In this document: positions 19,132 to 31,707 of the stretch, one piece after another
How positions within the stretch are numbered: the stretch's first letter is position 1
How the letters are laid out: every line of letters starts with the position of its first letter
From: Sodalis sp. Ffu
Lineage (GTDB): Bacteria; Pseudomonadota; Gammaproteobacteria; Enterobacterales; Enterobacteriaceae
Assembly: GCA_024748595.1 (NCBI GenBank)
Contig: CP072944.1
Span: 590,001 to 654,000 of the forward strand
Length of the DNA: 64,000 nt
Direction of reading: 5' to 3'
Notes under the pieces: model-generated
The model's input: the letters and a program-made list of their open reading frames with translations, nothing else
Databases searched by the model: none
What the model was told of the DNA's origin: nothing
Translations under genes and position numbers: made by a program

Positions 19132-21938
19132 TAATTAACCTCCAGCGCATCGTCGACCAAATTTTTTTGCTGAATTTGGTGTACAGACAAATATCCCACT
19201 GCCGGCGAGGCGGTAGCTGGCCGGCCCGCATAATTTAATGAAGCGCCAGCAGAGATTACTTCGCGAAAATAGTGCTGGCTGCAATACCAGGCACCCTGAT
19301 TCTGCGGCTCTTCTTGACACCAAACAAAATCTTGCACATGCCTATAAGGGGCCAGCACCTCATGTAGCACCTGTAGTGGGAAGGGATAGAGTTGTTCAAT
19401 GCGAACAATAGCTACATTTTGCTGCCTGTTTTTGCGCCTCTGATCTAATAAATCATAGTAAACTTTGCCGGAGCACATCACCACGCGTTTTACGCCCTGC
19501 GCGTCAAAATCGTCTATTTCCCCTATGGTGGGCTGGAACGTGCCGTTGGCCAATTCATCCAACGATGAAATTGCCATCGGATGACGCAACAATGATTTTG
19601 GCGACATAACAATCAGGGGCCTACGCATATTGCGTAGCGCCTGCCGCCGCAGCATGTGATAAACTTGGGCTGGGGTAGAAGGAATGCAGACCTGCATATT
19701 CTGTTCAGCGCACAGCTGGAGATAACGCTCCAGCCGGGCGGAGGAATGCTCCGGGCCCTGACCTTCATAGCCATGCGGCAAAAGCATCACCAAACCGCAC
19801 ATCCGTCCCCATTTCTGCTCACTGGAGCTGATGAACTGATCAATTACTACCTGCGCACCATTAGCGAAATCACCAAATTGCGCCTCCCAAATGACTAAAG
19901 TGCGTGGCTCCGCGGTAGCGTAACCGTACTCAAATGCTAGCACAGCCTCCTCAGATAACACCGAGTCCCAAACACGGAAAGCGCCCTGATCATTATGAAC
20001 ATGGGCCAAAGGGATATAAATGGTACCATTTTTCTGATTGTGCACCACCGCGTGCCGATGAAAAAAAGTTCCACGCGCGGTATCTTCGCCGGACAGGCGA
20101 ATTGGGATACCCTCATCCACTAAAGTCGCATAGGCCAAAATTTCGGCGCTGCCCCAGTCAAAAAGCTTTTCACCCCGAGCCATGGCTGCACGGTCATGAT
20201 AAATTTTGGCCACACGCGGTTGCATCTCCACACTGGCTGGCACTTTGCTCATGCGATAGGCCAGCTCCTGCAGACGCTTACTCTCCATCTTATTCGAGTA
20301 GGCTTCATCCCAATCATGATTAAGATAGCGCTGCCAGATAAAGGAGTGCATATTTATTTGCCGCGACTCTTTTACCACGCATTCACCTTGATCCAGAGCA
20401 GCACGGAACATATTGACCATTTTCGTGGATTCGGCAAGAGTGACCACACCGGCGACCGACAGGAGATCCGCGTAAATTGTACGCAGCGTCGGATGTTTTC
20501 TAATTTTCTGATACATCAACGGTTGAGTAGTACTTGGCTCATCGGCCTCATTATGGCCATGGCGACGATAACATACCAAATCGATCGTAACGTCACGCTT
20601 AAAGATATTGCGAAAATCCAACACGACACGGGTCACAAAGACCACCGCTTCTAGGTCGTCAGCATTCACATGAAAAATCGGTGTTTGTACCATCTTTGCA
20701 ATATCTGTGCAATACTGACTAGAACGAGCATTATGCGGACTAGAGGTAAAACCTATCTGGTTATTGATAACGATACGCACCGTACCGCCAACGTCATAAC
20801 CGCGTGCCTTGGACATATTAAGGGTTTCCTGAACCACCCCCTGGCCGCTGATGGCGGCATCACCATGCAAAGTTATCGGCAGCACCATGCTGCTATTCTT
20901 GTCCAACCGATCAATACGAGCCCGCACTGAACCCATCACGACCGGACTGACAATTTCCAAATGGGAGGGATTGAACGCCAGCGCTAAATGCACCAAGCCG
21001 CATTCAGTTTCGATATCCGAAGAGAAACCCTGATGATATTTCACGTCGCCGGTACCCAAATGGTCTTTATGCTTGCCAGCGAATTCATCGAATAGATCTT
21101 GCGGGTTTTTTCCTAATACGTTAATCAACACATTCAGGCGACCACGGTGGGCCATACCCAGCACTACTTCCCGAATACCGTGGCTACCAGCGTATCGAAC
21201 CATCTCTTTTAACATCGGGATTAGAGCGTCGCCTCCTTCCAGCGAGAAACGCTTGGCACCTGGAAATTTGGCACCTAAGTAGCGCTCAATCCCTTCCGCC
21301 GCGGTCAATTCTCTGAGAAAACGTTTTTTTTCCTTAGAGCTAAAGTTGAACTTCCCATCACCAACTACCGACTCAACACGATGTTGAATCCAATGTCTTT
21401 CTTCGATGTTGGTGATATGCATATATTCAACGCCAATAGCACCACAGTAGATTTTTTTAAGAGAGCCATACAAATCTGCTAATTTCATGGTCTCCCGACC
21501 AATGGAGAATGAGCCGACACTGAAATTTTTTTGAAAATCAGCTTTGGTAAAATTATAGAAAGTAGGATTTAAATCAGGTATAGTTTCTTGTTTCCATAAT
21601 TTTAATGGATCCAAGTTAGCAAGCAGATGACCGTGAAACCGGAAGGCGTTGATTAACTGCAGGACTTTAAACTGCTTGAAATCGATATCCAGGTCGTTAA
21701 CCGCAGAGGTGTGACGCGTTGCATTCATGGCTAATCGACGAAAATATTCCCGCGTTTTAGAATGGAGTTGATCGGGATCAACTCCAGCGGGCTGTAGCTG
21801 TTTAAAAATAGCGTTCCAGCTGACATCAACAGAATCAGGCTCCATTAAAAAATTTTCATAGAGCTGCTCTATATAAGACTGGTTTTCGCCCGCCAGATAG
21901 GAAGAATCCAGCCAGACCTTCATTGCGCTGTTCTGCAT
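19131..21938 (-). CDS. sucA: 2-oxoglutarate dehydrogenase E1
   Basis: Thiamine-diphosphate enzyme that decarboxylates 2-oxoglutarate and transfers the succinyl group to SucB. The 935 residues match the family (933). Visible landmarks are the E2-binding N-terminus, [24 protein letters not shown] (about 259), [10 protein letters not shown] with VINNQIGFT (thiamine-diphosphate binding, about 375-415), [12 protein letters not shown] and [15 protein letters not shown]. No break is visible. First gene of sucABCD, about 200 bases after sdhB. Its survival shows that the oxidative TCA branch, lost in many reduced symbionts, is still encoded. Confidence 0.97.
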   Translation of the reverse strand: MQNSAMKVWLDSSYLAGENQSYIEQLYENFLMEPDSVDVSWNAIFKQLQPAGVDPDQLHSKTREYFRRLAMNATRHTSAVNDLDIDFKQFKVLQLINAFRFHGHLLANLDPLKLWKQETIPDLNPTFYNFTKADFQKNFSVGSFSIGRETMKLADLYGSLKKIYCGAIGVEYMHITNIEERHWIQHRVESVVGDGKFNFSSKEKKRFLRELTAAEGIERYLGAKFPGAKRFSLEGGDALIPMLKEMVRYAGSHGIREVVLGMAHRGRLNVLINVLGKNPQDLFDEFAGKHKDHLGTGDVKYHQGFSSDIETECGLVHLALAFNPSHLEIVSPVVMGSVRARIDRLDKNSSMVLPITLHGDAAISGQGVVQETLNMSKARGYDVGGTVRIVINNQIGFTSSPHNARSSQYCTDIAKMVQTPIFHVNADDLEAVVFVTRVVLDFRNIFKRDVTIDLVCYRRHGHNEADEPSTTQPLMYQKIRKHPTLRTIYADLLSVAGVVTLAESTKMVNMFRAALDQGECVVKESRQINMHSFIWQRYLNHDWDEAYSNKMESKRLQELAYRMSKVPASVEMQPRVAKIYHDRAAMARGEKLFDWGSAEILAYATLVDEGIPIRLSGEDTARGTFFHRHAVVHNQKNGTIYIPLAHVHNDQGAFRVWDSVLSEEAVLAFEYGYATAEPRTLVIWEAQFGDFANGAQVVIDQFISSSEQKWGRMCGLVMLLPHGYEGQGPEHSSARLERYLQLCAEQNMQVCIPSTPAQVYHMLRRQALRNMRRPLIVMSPKSLLRHPMAISSLDELANGTFQPTIGEIDDFDAQGVKRVVMCSGKVYYDLLDQRRKNRQQNVAIVRIEQLYPFPLQVLHEVLAPYRHVQDFVWCQEEPQNQGAWYCSQHYFREVISAGASLNYAGRPATASPAVGYLSVHQIQQKNLVDDALEVN

Positions 21939-22145
21939 TTATGATCCCTTAAGCTCAATAAGCGTCAGTTATTGCGGTATAATATAACCTGTTATCAGAT
22001 TATATAGACGATTCAGCCCTATCCTATAAAATAATCTGATCCGAAGAAACGTTTGAAAAACAACTGCGAATAACTACTAACTGATTTTCAAAAACTTCCA
22101 GCTTCATACATACACCATGTGAACGATACCAAAAAAGCACCTTAA

Positions 22146-22865
22146 TCAGGCGCTATGGTTTACTAACATGCTCTTGATGTGGCCAATGGCCTTAGTAGGG
22201 TTAAGACCTTTAGGACATACATTGACACAATTCATAATATTGTGACAACGGAAAACACTAAAAGCGTCGCTCAAATTATCAAGACGCGCTTCCTGATGAG
22301 TATCGCGGTTATCTATCAAAAAACGATAAGAAGTTAACAAGCCCGCCGGGCCAATAAATTTATCCGGATTCCACCAAAACGATGGACAAGCTGTAGAACA
22401 GCAGGCACAAAGTATACACTCATACAATCCGTCCAGTTTAGCGCGCTCATCCGGCGATTGCAGATATTCGCGCATCGGTGGATTGTGCCCGTCATTAATC
22501 AAAAACGGCTTAATTTTTTCATATTGTGCATAAAATGCACCCATGTCCACCACCAAATCGCGGATCACCATCAAACCAGGCAATGGACGGACAACTATTT
22601 TATGGTTGTCTTTGCGTAACACTGATAATCGAGTAATACAAGCTAAACCATTTTTACCATTTATATTCATACCATCAGAACCGCAGACACCTTCTCGGCA
22701 AGAACGACGGAACGAAAGACTGGGATCTTGTTCTTTCAACTGAGTTAGCGCATCCAGCAACATCATATCTCTTCCCTCCTCTTCCACAACGAGGGTATAG
22801 TCCTGCATGCGCGGCTTATCGTCTACATCAGGATTGTAGCGATAAATGGAAAATTCAATGTTCAT
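22146..22865 (-). CDS. sdhB: Succinate dehydrogenase iron-sulfur subunit
   Basis: Electron-transfer subunit of complex II with three iron-sulfur clusters. The 2Fe-2S ligands lie in SCREGVCGSDGMNINGK (about 55-71). The 4Fe-4S and 3Fe-4S ligands lie in CILCACCSTACPSFWWN (about 149-165) and CHNIMNCVNVCPKGLNP (about 206-222). The 239 residues equal the family length. It follows sdhA by 16 bases in the order sdhCDAB, as in E. coli, with sucA next. Confidence 0.97.
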   Translation of the reverse strand: MNIEFSIYRYNPDVDDKPRMQDYTLVVEEEGRDMMLLDALTQLKEQDPSLSFRRSCREGVCGSDGMNINGKNGLACITRLSVLRKDNHKIVVRPLPGLMVIRDLVVDMGAFYAQYEKIKPFLINDGHNPPMREYLQSPDERAKLDGLYECILCACCSTACPSFWWNPDKFIGPAGLLTSYRFLIDNRDTHQEARLDNLSDAFSVFRCHNIMNCVNVCPKGLNPTKAIGHIKSMLVNHSA

Positions 22866-22881
22866 GGCTCATCATACATCC

Positions 22882-24648
22882 TTAATAGGTACGCATTTTT
22901 GGCAAAAACGCCGGTCGTAATGTCGGTTTCATATTCACCTTACGGCGTGTCATGCTATCGCTCTGTGGGAGATACAGCGTATGGCACAACCAATTTTCAT
23001 CGTCTCGATCCGGAAAATCGAAACGACTATGAGCCCCGCGACTCTCGGTACGAAAATTAGCGGCCTGTGCCGTAGAATAAGCACTATCCATCAAACTATC
23101 TAACTCTAGACACTCAATGCGCTGAGTGTTAAATCCAGTGGAAGTATCACCCAAACATGCATAATGTAGTCGCTCACGCATTTCTTTCAACTCCGCCAAC
23201 CCTTTAGCCATCGCATCTCCTTCGCGAAATACCGAGAAATTACGCTGCATACAAGACTGCAGCGCTTTACGTATTTCTACCGGATTTTCGCCTGTCCGAT
23301 TGCTATTCCAGCGGTTATAGCGCCTCAGCGACGCCTCAAGATCGGAATCACTGGCATCACGCGATGGTCCCTGTTCTTTCAAAGATTCCTGCAGATGCAT
23401 TCCGGCGGCACGACCGAATACTATTAGATCAAGCAACGAATTGCCTCCCAACCGATTCGCACCATGCACCGATACACAGGCAATTTCTCCCACAGCAAAC
23501 AAGCCTGGAACTACCATATCTTCGCCTTGGACGTTAACAGTAATCGCCTGCCCACCTACTTTGGTGGGAATGCCACCCATCATATAATGGCAAGTAGGAA
23601 TAACCGGAATCGATTCTTTCACAGGATCCACATGGGCGAAAGTACGAGACAGCTCTAAAATACCTGGCAAACGTGACTCCAATACCTCTTTACCCAAGTG
23701 ATCTAACTTTAATTTGACGTGCTGACCCCATGGCCCTTCACAGCCACGCCCTTCACGAATCTCAATCATGATTGAGCGGGCAAGTACATCTCGGCTCGCC
23801 AAATCCTTGGCATTCGGCGCATAGCGCTCCATGAAACGCTCGCCGTGCTTGTTCAGTAAATAACCTCCCTCACCACGGCAGCCCTCGGTGACCAAAACCC
23901 CAGAACCAGCGATGCCGGTTGGGTGGAACTGCCACATTTCCATATCCTGTACCGGCACCCCCGCCCGTAACGCCATGCCAATACCATCACCGGTATTGAT
24001 ATGAGCATTGGTGGTGGACTGATAGATACGCCCAGCTCCGCCAGTGGCTAAAATGGTGGCGCGCGTCTTAAAGTAAACCACTTCGTTGGTTTCAATGCAT
24101 AGAGCTGTGCAACCAACTATCACTCCATCCTGATTTTTCACCAAATCGAGAGCGTACCATTCGGAAAAAATAGTAGTATGGTTCTTCAAGTTCTGTTGAT
24201 ACAACGTATGCAGCAACGCGTGACCAGTACGATCGGCGGCCGCGGCAGTGCGTGCTGCTTGCGCACCGCCATAATTTAGCGATTGACCACCGAATGGGCG
24301 CTGATAAATACGACCATCGTTCAACCGAGAAAACGGTAAACCCATATGCTCCAGTTCCAACACTGCTTCAGGACCAATCTTGCACATGTATTCAATGGCA
24401 TCTTGGTCACCGATATAGTCAGATCCCTTCACAGTATCGTACATATGCCACTGCCAGTCATCTTCATGGTTATTGCCGAGCGCTACAGTAATACCGCCCT
24501 GCGCCGATATCGTATGGGAACGTGTAGGAAAAACTTTAGAAATCAAGGCACAAGAGAGCTTCACATGAGAAATCTGCAAAGCAGTACGCAAACCGGCACC
24601 TCCAGCGCCAATAACAACGGCGTCAAACTCTCTCACAGGCAAGTTCAT
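22882..24648 (-). CDS. sdhA: Succinate dehydrogenase flavoprotein subunit
   Basis: Catalytic subunit of complex II, oxidising succinate to fumarate with covalently bound FAD. The dinucleotide fold [11 protein letters not shown] starts near residue 14, and the FAD-linking His45 lies in [11 protein letters not shown]. Active-site stretches [21 protein letters not shown] and HYMMGGIPT are intact, as is [18 protein letters not shown]. The 588 residues equal the E. coli length. It begins directly after the sdhD stop. Confidence 0.98.
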   Translation of the reverse strand: MNLPVREFDAVVIGAGGAGLRTALQISHVKLSCALISKVFPTRSHTISAQGGITVALGNNHEDDWQWHMYDTVKGSDYIGDQDAIEYMCKIGPEAVLELEHMGLPFSRLNDGRIYQRPFGGQSLNYGGAQAARTAAAADRTGHALLHTLYQQNLKNHTTIFSEWYALDLVKNQDGVIVGCTALCIETNEVVYFKTRATILATGGAGRIYQSTTNAHINTGDGIGMALRAGVPVQDMEMWQFHPTGIAGSGVLVTEGCRGEGGYLLNKHGERFMERYAPNAKDLASRDVLARSIMIEIREGRGCEGPWGQHVKLKLDHLGKEVLESRLPGILELSRTFAHVDPVKESIPVIPTCHYMMGGIPTKVGGQAITVNVQGEDMVVPGLFAVGEIACVSVHGANRLGGNSLLDLIVFGRAAGMHLQESLKEQGPSRDASDSDLEASLRRYNRWNSNRTGENPVEIRKALQSCMQRNFSVFREGDAMAKGLAELKEMRERLHYACLGDTSTGFNTQRIECLELDSLMDSAYSTAQAANFRTESRGAHSRFDFPDRDDENWLCHTLYLPQSDSMTRRKVNMKPTLRPAFLPKMRTY

Positions 24649-24996
24649 TTAAACACTCCACATCACGACGGTTCCATAAAATAAATATATCAATAACACA
24701 ATAATGATGGTCAGCTGCAGCAATAGGCGTAGCGCCAAAGACTTGATGTAATCAGTTAATACTTGCCACATACCAATCCAAGTATGCACCAAGATGGAAA
24801 ATAAGGTCAGCATAGTAAAAACTTTTGTCATGGATTTAGCAAAAAAACCATGCCAACTATCGTAAGTGATAGTATCTGCAAAGATTATAAAACCCAACAA
24901 ATAAATAACGTACAGGCAAATAAGAATAGCGGAAGCACGAACTAATAACCATTCATGTACCCCATTACGTCCTAGTGCCGAGGCATTGCTTAGCAT
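24649..24996 (-). CDS. sdhD: Succinate dehydrogenase membrane anchor SdhD
   Basis: Small membrane subunit that anchors complex II and forms part of the quinone and heme site with SdhC. The 115 residues have three predicted transmembrane helices (about 15-38, 58-80, 90-112). It keeps [15 protein letters not shown], which holds the heme-ligand His and the Asp-Tyr pair of the quinone site. It overlaps the end of sdhC by 7 bases, as in E. coli, and ends directly before sdhA. Confidence 0.95.
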   Translation of the reverse strand: MLSNASALGRNGVHEWLLVRASAILICLYVIYLLGFIIFADTITYDSWHGFFAKSMTKVFTMLTLFSILVHTWIGMWQVLTDYIKSLALRLLLQLTIIIVLLIYLFYGTVVMWSV

Positions 24997-25412
24997 ACGA
25001 AAATTCCAGCTAAAATAGATAACACTACAGTTAGCAAAAATACAATATTTGCAGTGGTTTTACCCATCGCCAACGTTTTATCCAGATAGCCAAAATCCAT
25101 CAATATATGACGAATTCCGCCGACAGTGTGATAAGCAATAATTGTCAAAATAACCCAAAAGATCAACTTGATAATGAAGCTCTCCATCACAATGGATACT
25201 TGAAAAAAACCTTCGGCGGAGGAAAGAGACAGACCAAGAACCCAGAGCAAAATACCGATTACTACAAATATAATAATACCAGAGACACGATGTAAAATAG
25301 AAGCTATCGCAGTTACTGGGAACTGCATTGTTTGCAAATCTAGGTTAATAGGTCTTTGTTTTTTCACTACTTTTACCAGAAAACGGCTTTCCTGACTGGA
25401 CTCAGAGAGCAT
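24990..25412 (-). CDS. sdhC: Succinate dehydrogenase cytochrome b556 subunit SdhC
   Basis: Membrane subunit binding heme b and ubiquinone. The family core runs from [11 protein letters not shown] through [10 protein letters not shown] (quinone-site Ser and Arg) and [16 protein letters not shown] (heme His) to the end, with three transmembrane helices. The start is unclear. E. coli begins at the codon matching CTG at 25379, so the old ATG may have mutated. An AGGAAAG ribosome site still precedes that CTG. An in-frame ATG 11 codons upstream at 25412 or a GTG at 25367 could now serve. First gene of sdhCDAB, divergent from gltA. Confidence 0.93.
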   Translation of the reverse strand: MLSESSQESRFLVKVVKKQRPINLDLQTMQFPVTAIASILHRVSGIIIFVVIGILLWVLGLSLSSAEGFFQVSIVMESFIIKLIFWVILTIIAYHTVGGIRHILMDFGYLDKTLAMGKTTANIVFLLTVVLSILAGIFVC

Positions 25413-25432
25413 TAATGTAATAAAATATGCTA

Positions 25433-25448
25433 CGTGATGTGTTTCACA
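25433..25448. promoter_or_regulatory. CRP-like site near sdhC
   Basis: GTGA-TGTGTT-TCAC (25434-25447) has the exact half-sites and six-base spacing of a CRP box. It lies only about 20 bases before the sdhC start, which is closer than usual for activation. It could be chance, or a leader-region control site. Confidence 0.35.
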
Positions 25449-25686
25449 TTTACGGTTTTGTGATTAAATAACACAATGTTCTCCTATTTATAAGGAAATG
25501 TAGGAGACATTAAAAAAAGTATATAACTTTCACATTGTAATTACAATTACCATATAAAATAGTTTGTTAACATTTGGACGATTTAGTGACTACGGTCACT
25601 AATATTATATTTTGTAATACTACGGACTACGGTATATATCCATATTGACAATTATCGCTATAAATTCTTTATCTCTGATGGTCACA

Positions 25687-25730
25687 GTCTCTCCTCCATA
25701 AACTTCGGTTTATGCAATAATGCGAGAGAC
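25687..25730 (+). promoter_or_regulatory. Leader hairpin with UUCG loop in the sdhC-gltA region
   Basis: An inner stem CATAAAC / GTTTATG closes a TTCG tetraloop (25697-25714). An outer stem GTCTCTC / GAGAGAC (25687-25693 and 25724-25730) encloses it. On the + strand this gives a compact RNA hairpin about 250 bases before gltA. It may be part of the gltA 5' leader or a stable end of a transcript. No T run follows. Confidence 0.5.
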
Positions 25731-25980
25731 ACTTTAACCTAACCATGCTGGTTTAAGATGCCTATTAATAGCAAAAATATTATTAATATATCTTTAACAA
25801 CTAGAACAAACCGTTTGTTCCTCCTAACTTCAGGCTACAGAATAACTCTTGTGCTCTACAACCATGCACACTTCATAAGCATGAGAAAGCATATGGTAAA
25901 GTGTCAAGCCCCCGCGATCCATGAACTCTCCGGTACTTATGGTAAATTTATTAATAATAAGAGCTAATTAAGGAGAATAT

Positions 25981-27264
25981 ATGGATGACAATAAAGTAAC
26001 TTTTACTACTCCAGAGAAACACACGCCCATCGACATGGACGTGCTAACCGGAACAATGGGCGAGAAAGAAATCGATATACGCAACCTGGGGAATCAGGGG
26101 TATTTCACCTTCGATCCTGGCTTCACTTCCACCGCGTCCTGTGAGTCTAAAATTACTTATATAAATGGTGAAAAAGGTATACTCCTGCATCGAGGTTTTC
26201 CAATTGACCAGCTGGCGCTGCAATCCAGTTATCTGGAAGTGTGTTATATCTTGCTGTACGGAGAAACACCGACCAGTGAACAGTATAAAGAGTTCAGCAC
26301 GATCGTCACGCGTCATACCATGCTCCATGAGCAAATTACCTACTTATTCCACGGCTTTCGCCACGATTCGCACCCAATGGCGGTAATGTGTGGGATAAGC
26401 GGCGCACTGGCAGCTTTCTACCATGACTCGCTAGATGTCAACGTCGAGCGCCATCGAGAAATTGCTGCTTTTCGCCTACTATCGAAAATGCCCACCATTG
26501 TCGCTATGTGCTACAAATATTCACTTGACCAACCATTCATTTATCCGCGCAACCATCTCTCCTATGCTGGCAATTTTCTGCACATGATGTTTGCCACCCC
26601 TTGTGAAGATTATGTAATCAATCCCGTATTAGAACGCGCCATGGATCGTATCCTCATCCTGCATGCTGATCATGAGCAAAACGCTTCTACCTCAACAGTG
26701 CGTATCTCTGGCTCCTCAGGGGCTAATCCATTTGCCTGTATCGCCGCTGGCATCGCTTCACTATGGGGACCAGCACACGGCGGCGCTAACGAGACCTGTC
26801 TACGCATGTTGGAAGAAATTAATAAAGTAAAACATATTCCCGAGTTCATCAAACGCGCCAAAGATAAAAACGATCCGTTCCGTCTTATGGGCTTTGGTCA
26901 CCGAGTTTATAAAAATTACGACCCACGGGCCACCGTGATGCGTGAAACTTGTCATGAAGTGCTAAAAGAACTCAATTTATCAGACGACCTGCTAGCAGTA
27001 GCTATAGAGCTAGAGCATGTTGCTCTACACGATCCCTACTTCATCGAACGCAAACTTTATCCGAACGTGGATTTTTATTCCGGTATTATTCTTAAAGCAA
27101 TGGGAATTCCATCGACCATGTTTACCGTAATTTTTGCTATGGCCCGAACAGTTGGCTGGATTGCCCACTGGAAAGAAATGCATGACAACGGTCTCAAAAT
27201 CGCCCGGCCACGCCAACTCTATACCGGCTATGCCCAGCGTGATTTCCATAGCCAAATTAAATAA
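25981..27264 (+). CDS. gltA: Citrate synthase, type II hexameric form
   Basis: Condenses acetyl-CoA and oxaloacetate to citrate, the entry to the TCA cycle. The catalytic triad is intact: His266 in GPAHGGAN, His307 in GFGHRVYK and Asp364 in NVDFYSG. The 427 residues match the E. coli length and the N-terminal domain typical of NADH-regulated enzymes is present. An AAGGAG ribosome site sits 6 bases before the ATG. It diverges from sdhC, keeping the ancestral arrangement. Whether aconitase and isocitrate dehydrogenase remain cannot be told from this window. Confidence 0.98.
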   Translation: MDDNKVTFTTPEKHTPIDMDVLTGTMGEKEIDIRNLGNQGYFTFDPGFTSTASCESKITYINGEKGILLHRGFPIDQLALQSSYLEVCYILLYGETPTSEQYKEFSTIVTRHTMLHEQITYLFHGFRHDSHPMAVMCGISGALAAFYHDSLDVNVERHREIAAFRLLSKMPTIVAMCYKYSLDQPFIYPRNHLSYAGNFLHMMFATPCEDYVINPVLERAMDRILILHADHEQNASTSTVRISGSSGANPFACIAAGIASLWGPAHGGANETCLRMLEEINKVKHIPEFIKRAKDKNDPFRLMGFGHRVYKNYDPRATVMRETCHEVLKELNLSDDLLAVAIELEHVALHDPYFIERKLYPNVDFYSGIILKAMGIPSTMFTVIFAMARTVGWIAHWKEMHDNGLKIARPRQLYTGYAQRDFHSQIK

Positions 27265-27832
27265 ATTAAACAGCTGCTTAGAAATCTACCTCCCTATTTC
27301 TCAGGAGGTTGTGATGAATACTGCCGACGCTGGGATTTGCATTTAGGCCATTACTTTCACATGTGAGCTGCACTATCCAAGTGATTTTCCTTATTATTTA
27401 GAGGTTTACATTCTATCCTGCTGGAAAACATTAAACTGGATACCCATGTGATGATAACATAAACATATTTTTACAACATCGGCTAAGACCAACAGTCTCT
27501 GACTACCCAACCTGTAAGGTTATCTCAGCACTTCATCACAGGCAACTCTAGAGAAAGGAAACCCAGGATAAAATTTAGGAAGATACATTCAGTATCCACA
27601 TGGCACTATACTATCTGACGAATAAGTCCTACCGATATGCAGCACCATCACTCCAAATACGGCACTGCTCTTCCAGGTTTATGAGCATCTTCAGCAATAT
27701 CACCCATTCGCTCTCTCAAAAATATATCGCGTTTATTGCAAACCATGCATCCTAAAACCGGAAAATATTTCGTTAGTTTGCTTATAAGCTTAGTTTTCTA
27801 ACCTAAGCTATTCATGACTACTGGATCCGCCG
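27265..27832. other. Spacer between gltA and ybgI
   Basis: No gene found. E. coli has abrB, nei and the pxp genes in this area; I could not read remnants of them. A short inverted repeat ACCTCC / GGAGGT lies near 27287-27308, just after gltA, but without a T tract. Confidence 0.5.
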
Positions 27833-28576
27833 TCAAGCAGGGTTAGCGATATCGATAAAGGTTACATCAACATTATGCTGGCGTGCCAACCACTCACCGA
27901 GGGCGCGAATACCGCCACACTCGGTGGCATGATGTCCGGCGGCGTAAAAATGCAGCCCCATCTCTCGGGAAATGTGGATGGTCTGTTCAGAAACTTCGCC
28001 GCTGATAAACGCATCCATACCGGCACGAGCTGCAAGCTCGATAAAACCCTGACCACCGCCTGTGCACCAGGCTAGCTGTTTAATTTGTGTCGGCGCATTT
28101 TCGTTGCAATGCAGTACAGAACGCTTTAGCTTTTGCGCCAGCCGATGACGCAAAGCTTCACCATCCAGCGGCGCGGAAAATTCTCCATGAGGCACCAATG
28201 GCTCAAGCAAGCCGGTAACACGGATATCCAGCGCTGCCGCCAGTTGCGCGTTATTACCTAATTCTGGGTGGACATCCAGCGGCAGATGCCAGGCATAAAG
28301 GTTGATATTGTTGACCAGTAACGTTTTCAGCCGTCGATGCTTCATACCATTGATTATCGGTGATTCGTTTTTCCAAAAATAACCATGGTGCACTATCACA
28401 GCGTCAGCTTTCTGATCCAATGCAACATCTAGCAACGCCTGCGAGGCAGTAACGCCGGTAATAATACGTTTCACCTCCTGACTGCCCTCCACCTGCAAAC
28501 CATTGGGGGCATAATCCGACATCGTGTTGCTGTTAAGTTTCTGATTAATAAGTTGTTCAAGTTCAGTATTTAGCAT
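27833..28576 (-). CDS. ybgI: NIF3-like metal-binding protein YbgI
   Basis: Member of the NIF3/DUF34 family: toroidal proteins with a two-metal centre, proposed to act as a GTP cyclohydrolase 1-like or general metal-dependent hydrolase; the true role is unsettled. From the ATG at 28576 (MLNTELEQLIN) it has 247 residues, the E. coli length. The 32 codons upstream are not family sequence. Metal-site stretches are present: VHHGYFWKNESP, NLYAWHLPLDVHPELGNN and the C-terminal HFYAAGHHATECGGIRAL. Last gene of the E. coli-like block; the next gene, mreB, comes from another part of the ancestral map. Confidence 0.95.
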   Translation of the reverse strand: MLNTELEQLINQKLNSNTMSDYAPNGLQVEGSQEVKRIITGVTASQALLDVALDQKADAVIVHHGYFWKNESPIINGMKHRRLKTLLVNNINLYAWHLPLDVHPELGNNAQLAAALDIRVTGLLEPLVPHGEFSAPLDGEALRHRLAQKLKRSVLHCNENAPTQIKQLAWCTGGGQGFIELAARAGMDAFISGEVSEQTIHISREMGLHFYAAGHHATECGGIRALGEWLARQHNVDVTFIDIANPA

Positions 28577-29689
28577 TGTTTTGGGTCTCTTATATGGGTT
28601 ATTCAACAATACACCACGAATTTTTGCATATATAAAGCGGCTACACTCCATGGGGCGCTTGAACATAATCAACGATCAGCGGAAATCCAGTTTGACGCAA
28701 AACGCATCAGACCAGCTATACAGCTAATGCAGAAATTTTACAGAAACCATCCTTGCATTAAAAAGAGAAACGTACCACTAAAGTCAAAACATTCGCCGGC
28801 CTGAGTAGTGAAACTAAAAATACAAAATAAAGAGCAGCAGTGATCACGGTTGTGAAGCAGCTCACTGCCAGATACTGTGATTAGCAACCAAATCTCCGTT
28901 GACAAACAACGACACGAAAAAGTTTTACCATATCTCCGATCAATAAATATTTGATCGAAAAAACTTACTAATCATCCATAAGCGGTTGTATATCTAGACT
29001 ATGCTTATCGTCGCATCATAGAACCAGGAGACCGTGTCAACTGAAATAACGAACTTCCTTAAGTAGGGATATAACTCGAAAATTAAAACAGTTAGTGGAA
29101 CATAACATTGGCTAAAACACCAGGTAGATAAAATAGCTCCATATCAATTCATTCAACTAATAAAAAATGCCGTTCTTGCGTAAACGCTGTGGATAAGCCC
29201 CTATGCTGATAATAAACACCATACGTAGCTACAATGCTCAATGGCAATCTAAGAAGAAAATCAGAGCTGGCGTCCAAAGACAGCATCATGCCCATCCTCA
29301 TAACTTTTACTTACATGATGATAATCAAATGCACAATAGTATAAGCTAGTACTTACCCTTAACGCGCGAGGAAAGTATGACAAACAGACAAAGCAATTCG
29401 TATCATAAATCAATGGAAAACGTAGCTAAACGCAGTTTACAATTTTTATTGCCAGTGATTTTATTAAATAAATTGAATGTTTTTATAATTTAAGAATAAA
29501 ATAATCAATTTTATCCAGGAAATAATCTATCTATGACAAAGACAAAATTTCTAATTAGGTGCACTATCACAACTCCAGCATTAAACATAGAGCACTGACG
29601 TTATGGTTAGATAGCTCAACCATAGCTACTAGTTGAGCTAATAAAACTGCTTTACACCATTTAGATATGGTCATCAAAATTGTATTGAT
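28577..29689. other. Spacer with no recognisable content
   Basis: More than 1 kb between ybgI and the IS relic upstream of mreB. E. coli has csrD before mreB, but I could not read a convincing piece of it. Composition is AT-rich with stops in all frames. Confidence 0.5.
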
Positions 29690-30420
29690 GTTAAAACAAT
29701 TTTGCCTAATGTCGTTATTTATAAAGTTTTATAAAATCTATTTTAGTTATCAATGTTCCTCTATATGGCCTAGCCCTCCATCTACATCAATAAACAAGAA
29801 ACAATGCTATAATGTCATGAAAACTAAACTGGCAAATAGCTTATTATTAAATCTTTTGGTCTAAAGGAAGTTGATAAAGGTGCATGAAAAGCATAATACA
29901 CAGTCAAAAAAACGGGCAAATGTCATGTAATGGACCGTGGATTAACCACTATAACATACAATCATCTGCTCTGACCTATCGCTTAGTTGTGACAGATGCA
30001 AAATATGACGACCTGAATGTTTGCAAAAACATGACAACAAAATTAAAAATCACCATAAGGATTATGTACGCAAAAATCAGACGGCTGCTACTTTTATACC
30101 AAAAAGGGGAGTGTTACCCAGACCAAAAAGGGGAGTGCTACCCAGTTATGTTTGATAGAAATCAAACAGTCACCAATCAACTTTAGTTAACAGGAAATAA
30201 TCACCAATAAAAAACTCTATTACCCGATCCATTTTGACAGAGACATCCATGTTACGAATAAAACGACCATTCAACAAACTTCTAATACAAGATTATAATT
30301 TTTAAATAAGGCATCATGGTACGCACTTTGAATAAAATGACTGACAAATCTACCTATCACCAAAAGAATGGCTTGAACAACCTGTTAATAACAAGACTTA
30401 ATTAAAAAAAGAGCTCAACG
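29690..30420 (+). mobile_element. IS903-type relic, copy 4, the best preserved
   Basis: Read across stops and shifts, the translation shows PSPPSTSINKKQ (like CPSYTCISKRA), LGLKEVDKGAWKA (GLKV-GEGEWKV), TIICSDLSLSC (EIICSDLSLSNV), NKIKN and ATFIPKRGVLP (PLIPPRKGAGYWP). It continues with DRNQTVTNQLxLTGNN (RNQAVTNQRLTGNN) and PDPFxQRHPCYE (DYHRRSIAETAMYR). The 100-codon open frame at 29884 is a stretch of this relic. A 24-base tandem duplication lies inside it. Confidence 0.75.
30098..30145. repeat. 24-base tandem duplication within the IS relic
   Basis: Two adjacent 24-base units (30098-30121 and 30122-30145), beginning ACCAAAAAGGGGAG, differ by one base. They duplicate the PKRGV segment of the relic transposase. 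It arose after the element died or killed it further. Confidence 0.85.
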
Positions 30421-30520
30421 ACAAATCAATTTATTCAGTTATTCGGAATGTTAACGGGGAATATTTTTAAAAGTTCTAAATTTTATGCATTGTAGCTATC
30501 TTTCGTGATTGGTAAAATAG

Positions 30521-31615
<1,095 letters not shown>

Positions 31616-31707
31616 CTTTCTTTAAAAGGGAAACATCCATCCCGATAAATGCCGATTATGGATCATTCCGATCCGCACCTCTTTTTATTGAGGGAAACGC
31701 ATAATTT

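Larger units (their letters stand above)
25413..25980. other. Divergent regulatory region sdhC-gltA
   Basis: About 570 bases between the two divergent genes, as in E. coli, where this region holds the promoters of both and CRP, ArcA and Fnr control. I can point only to the CRP-like box and the UUCG hairpin. An imperfect stem TGTTCTCCTA / TAGGAGACA lies at about 25482-25513. No gene is seen. Confidence 0.6.

Noticed and set aside
30098-30145. Possible start of a CRISPR-like repeat array
   Set aside because: Only two adjacent 24-base units with no spacers between; a simple tandem duplication. No cas genes in the window.
29884-30186. 100-codon open frame before mreB as a new small gene
   Set aside because: Its translation lies over the decayed IS903-type transposase (ICSDLSLSC, IPKRGVLP in neighbouring frames) and includes a recent tandem duplication.
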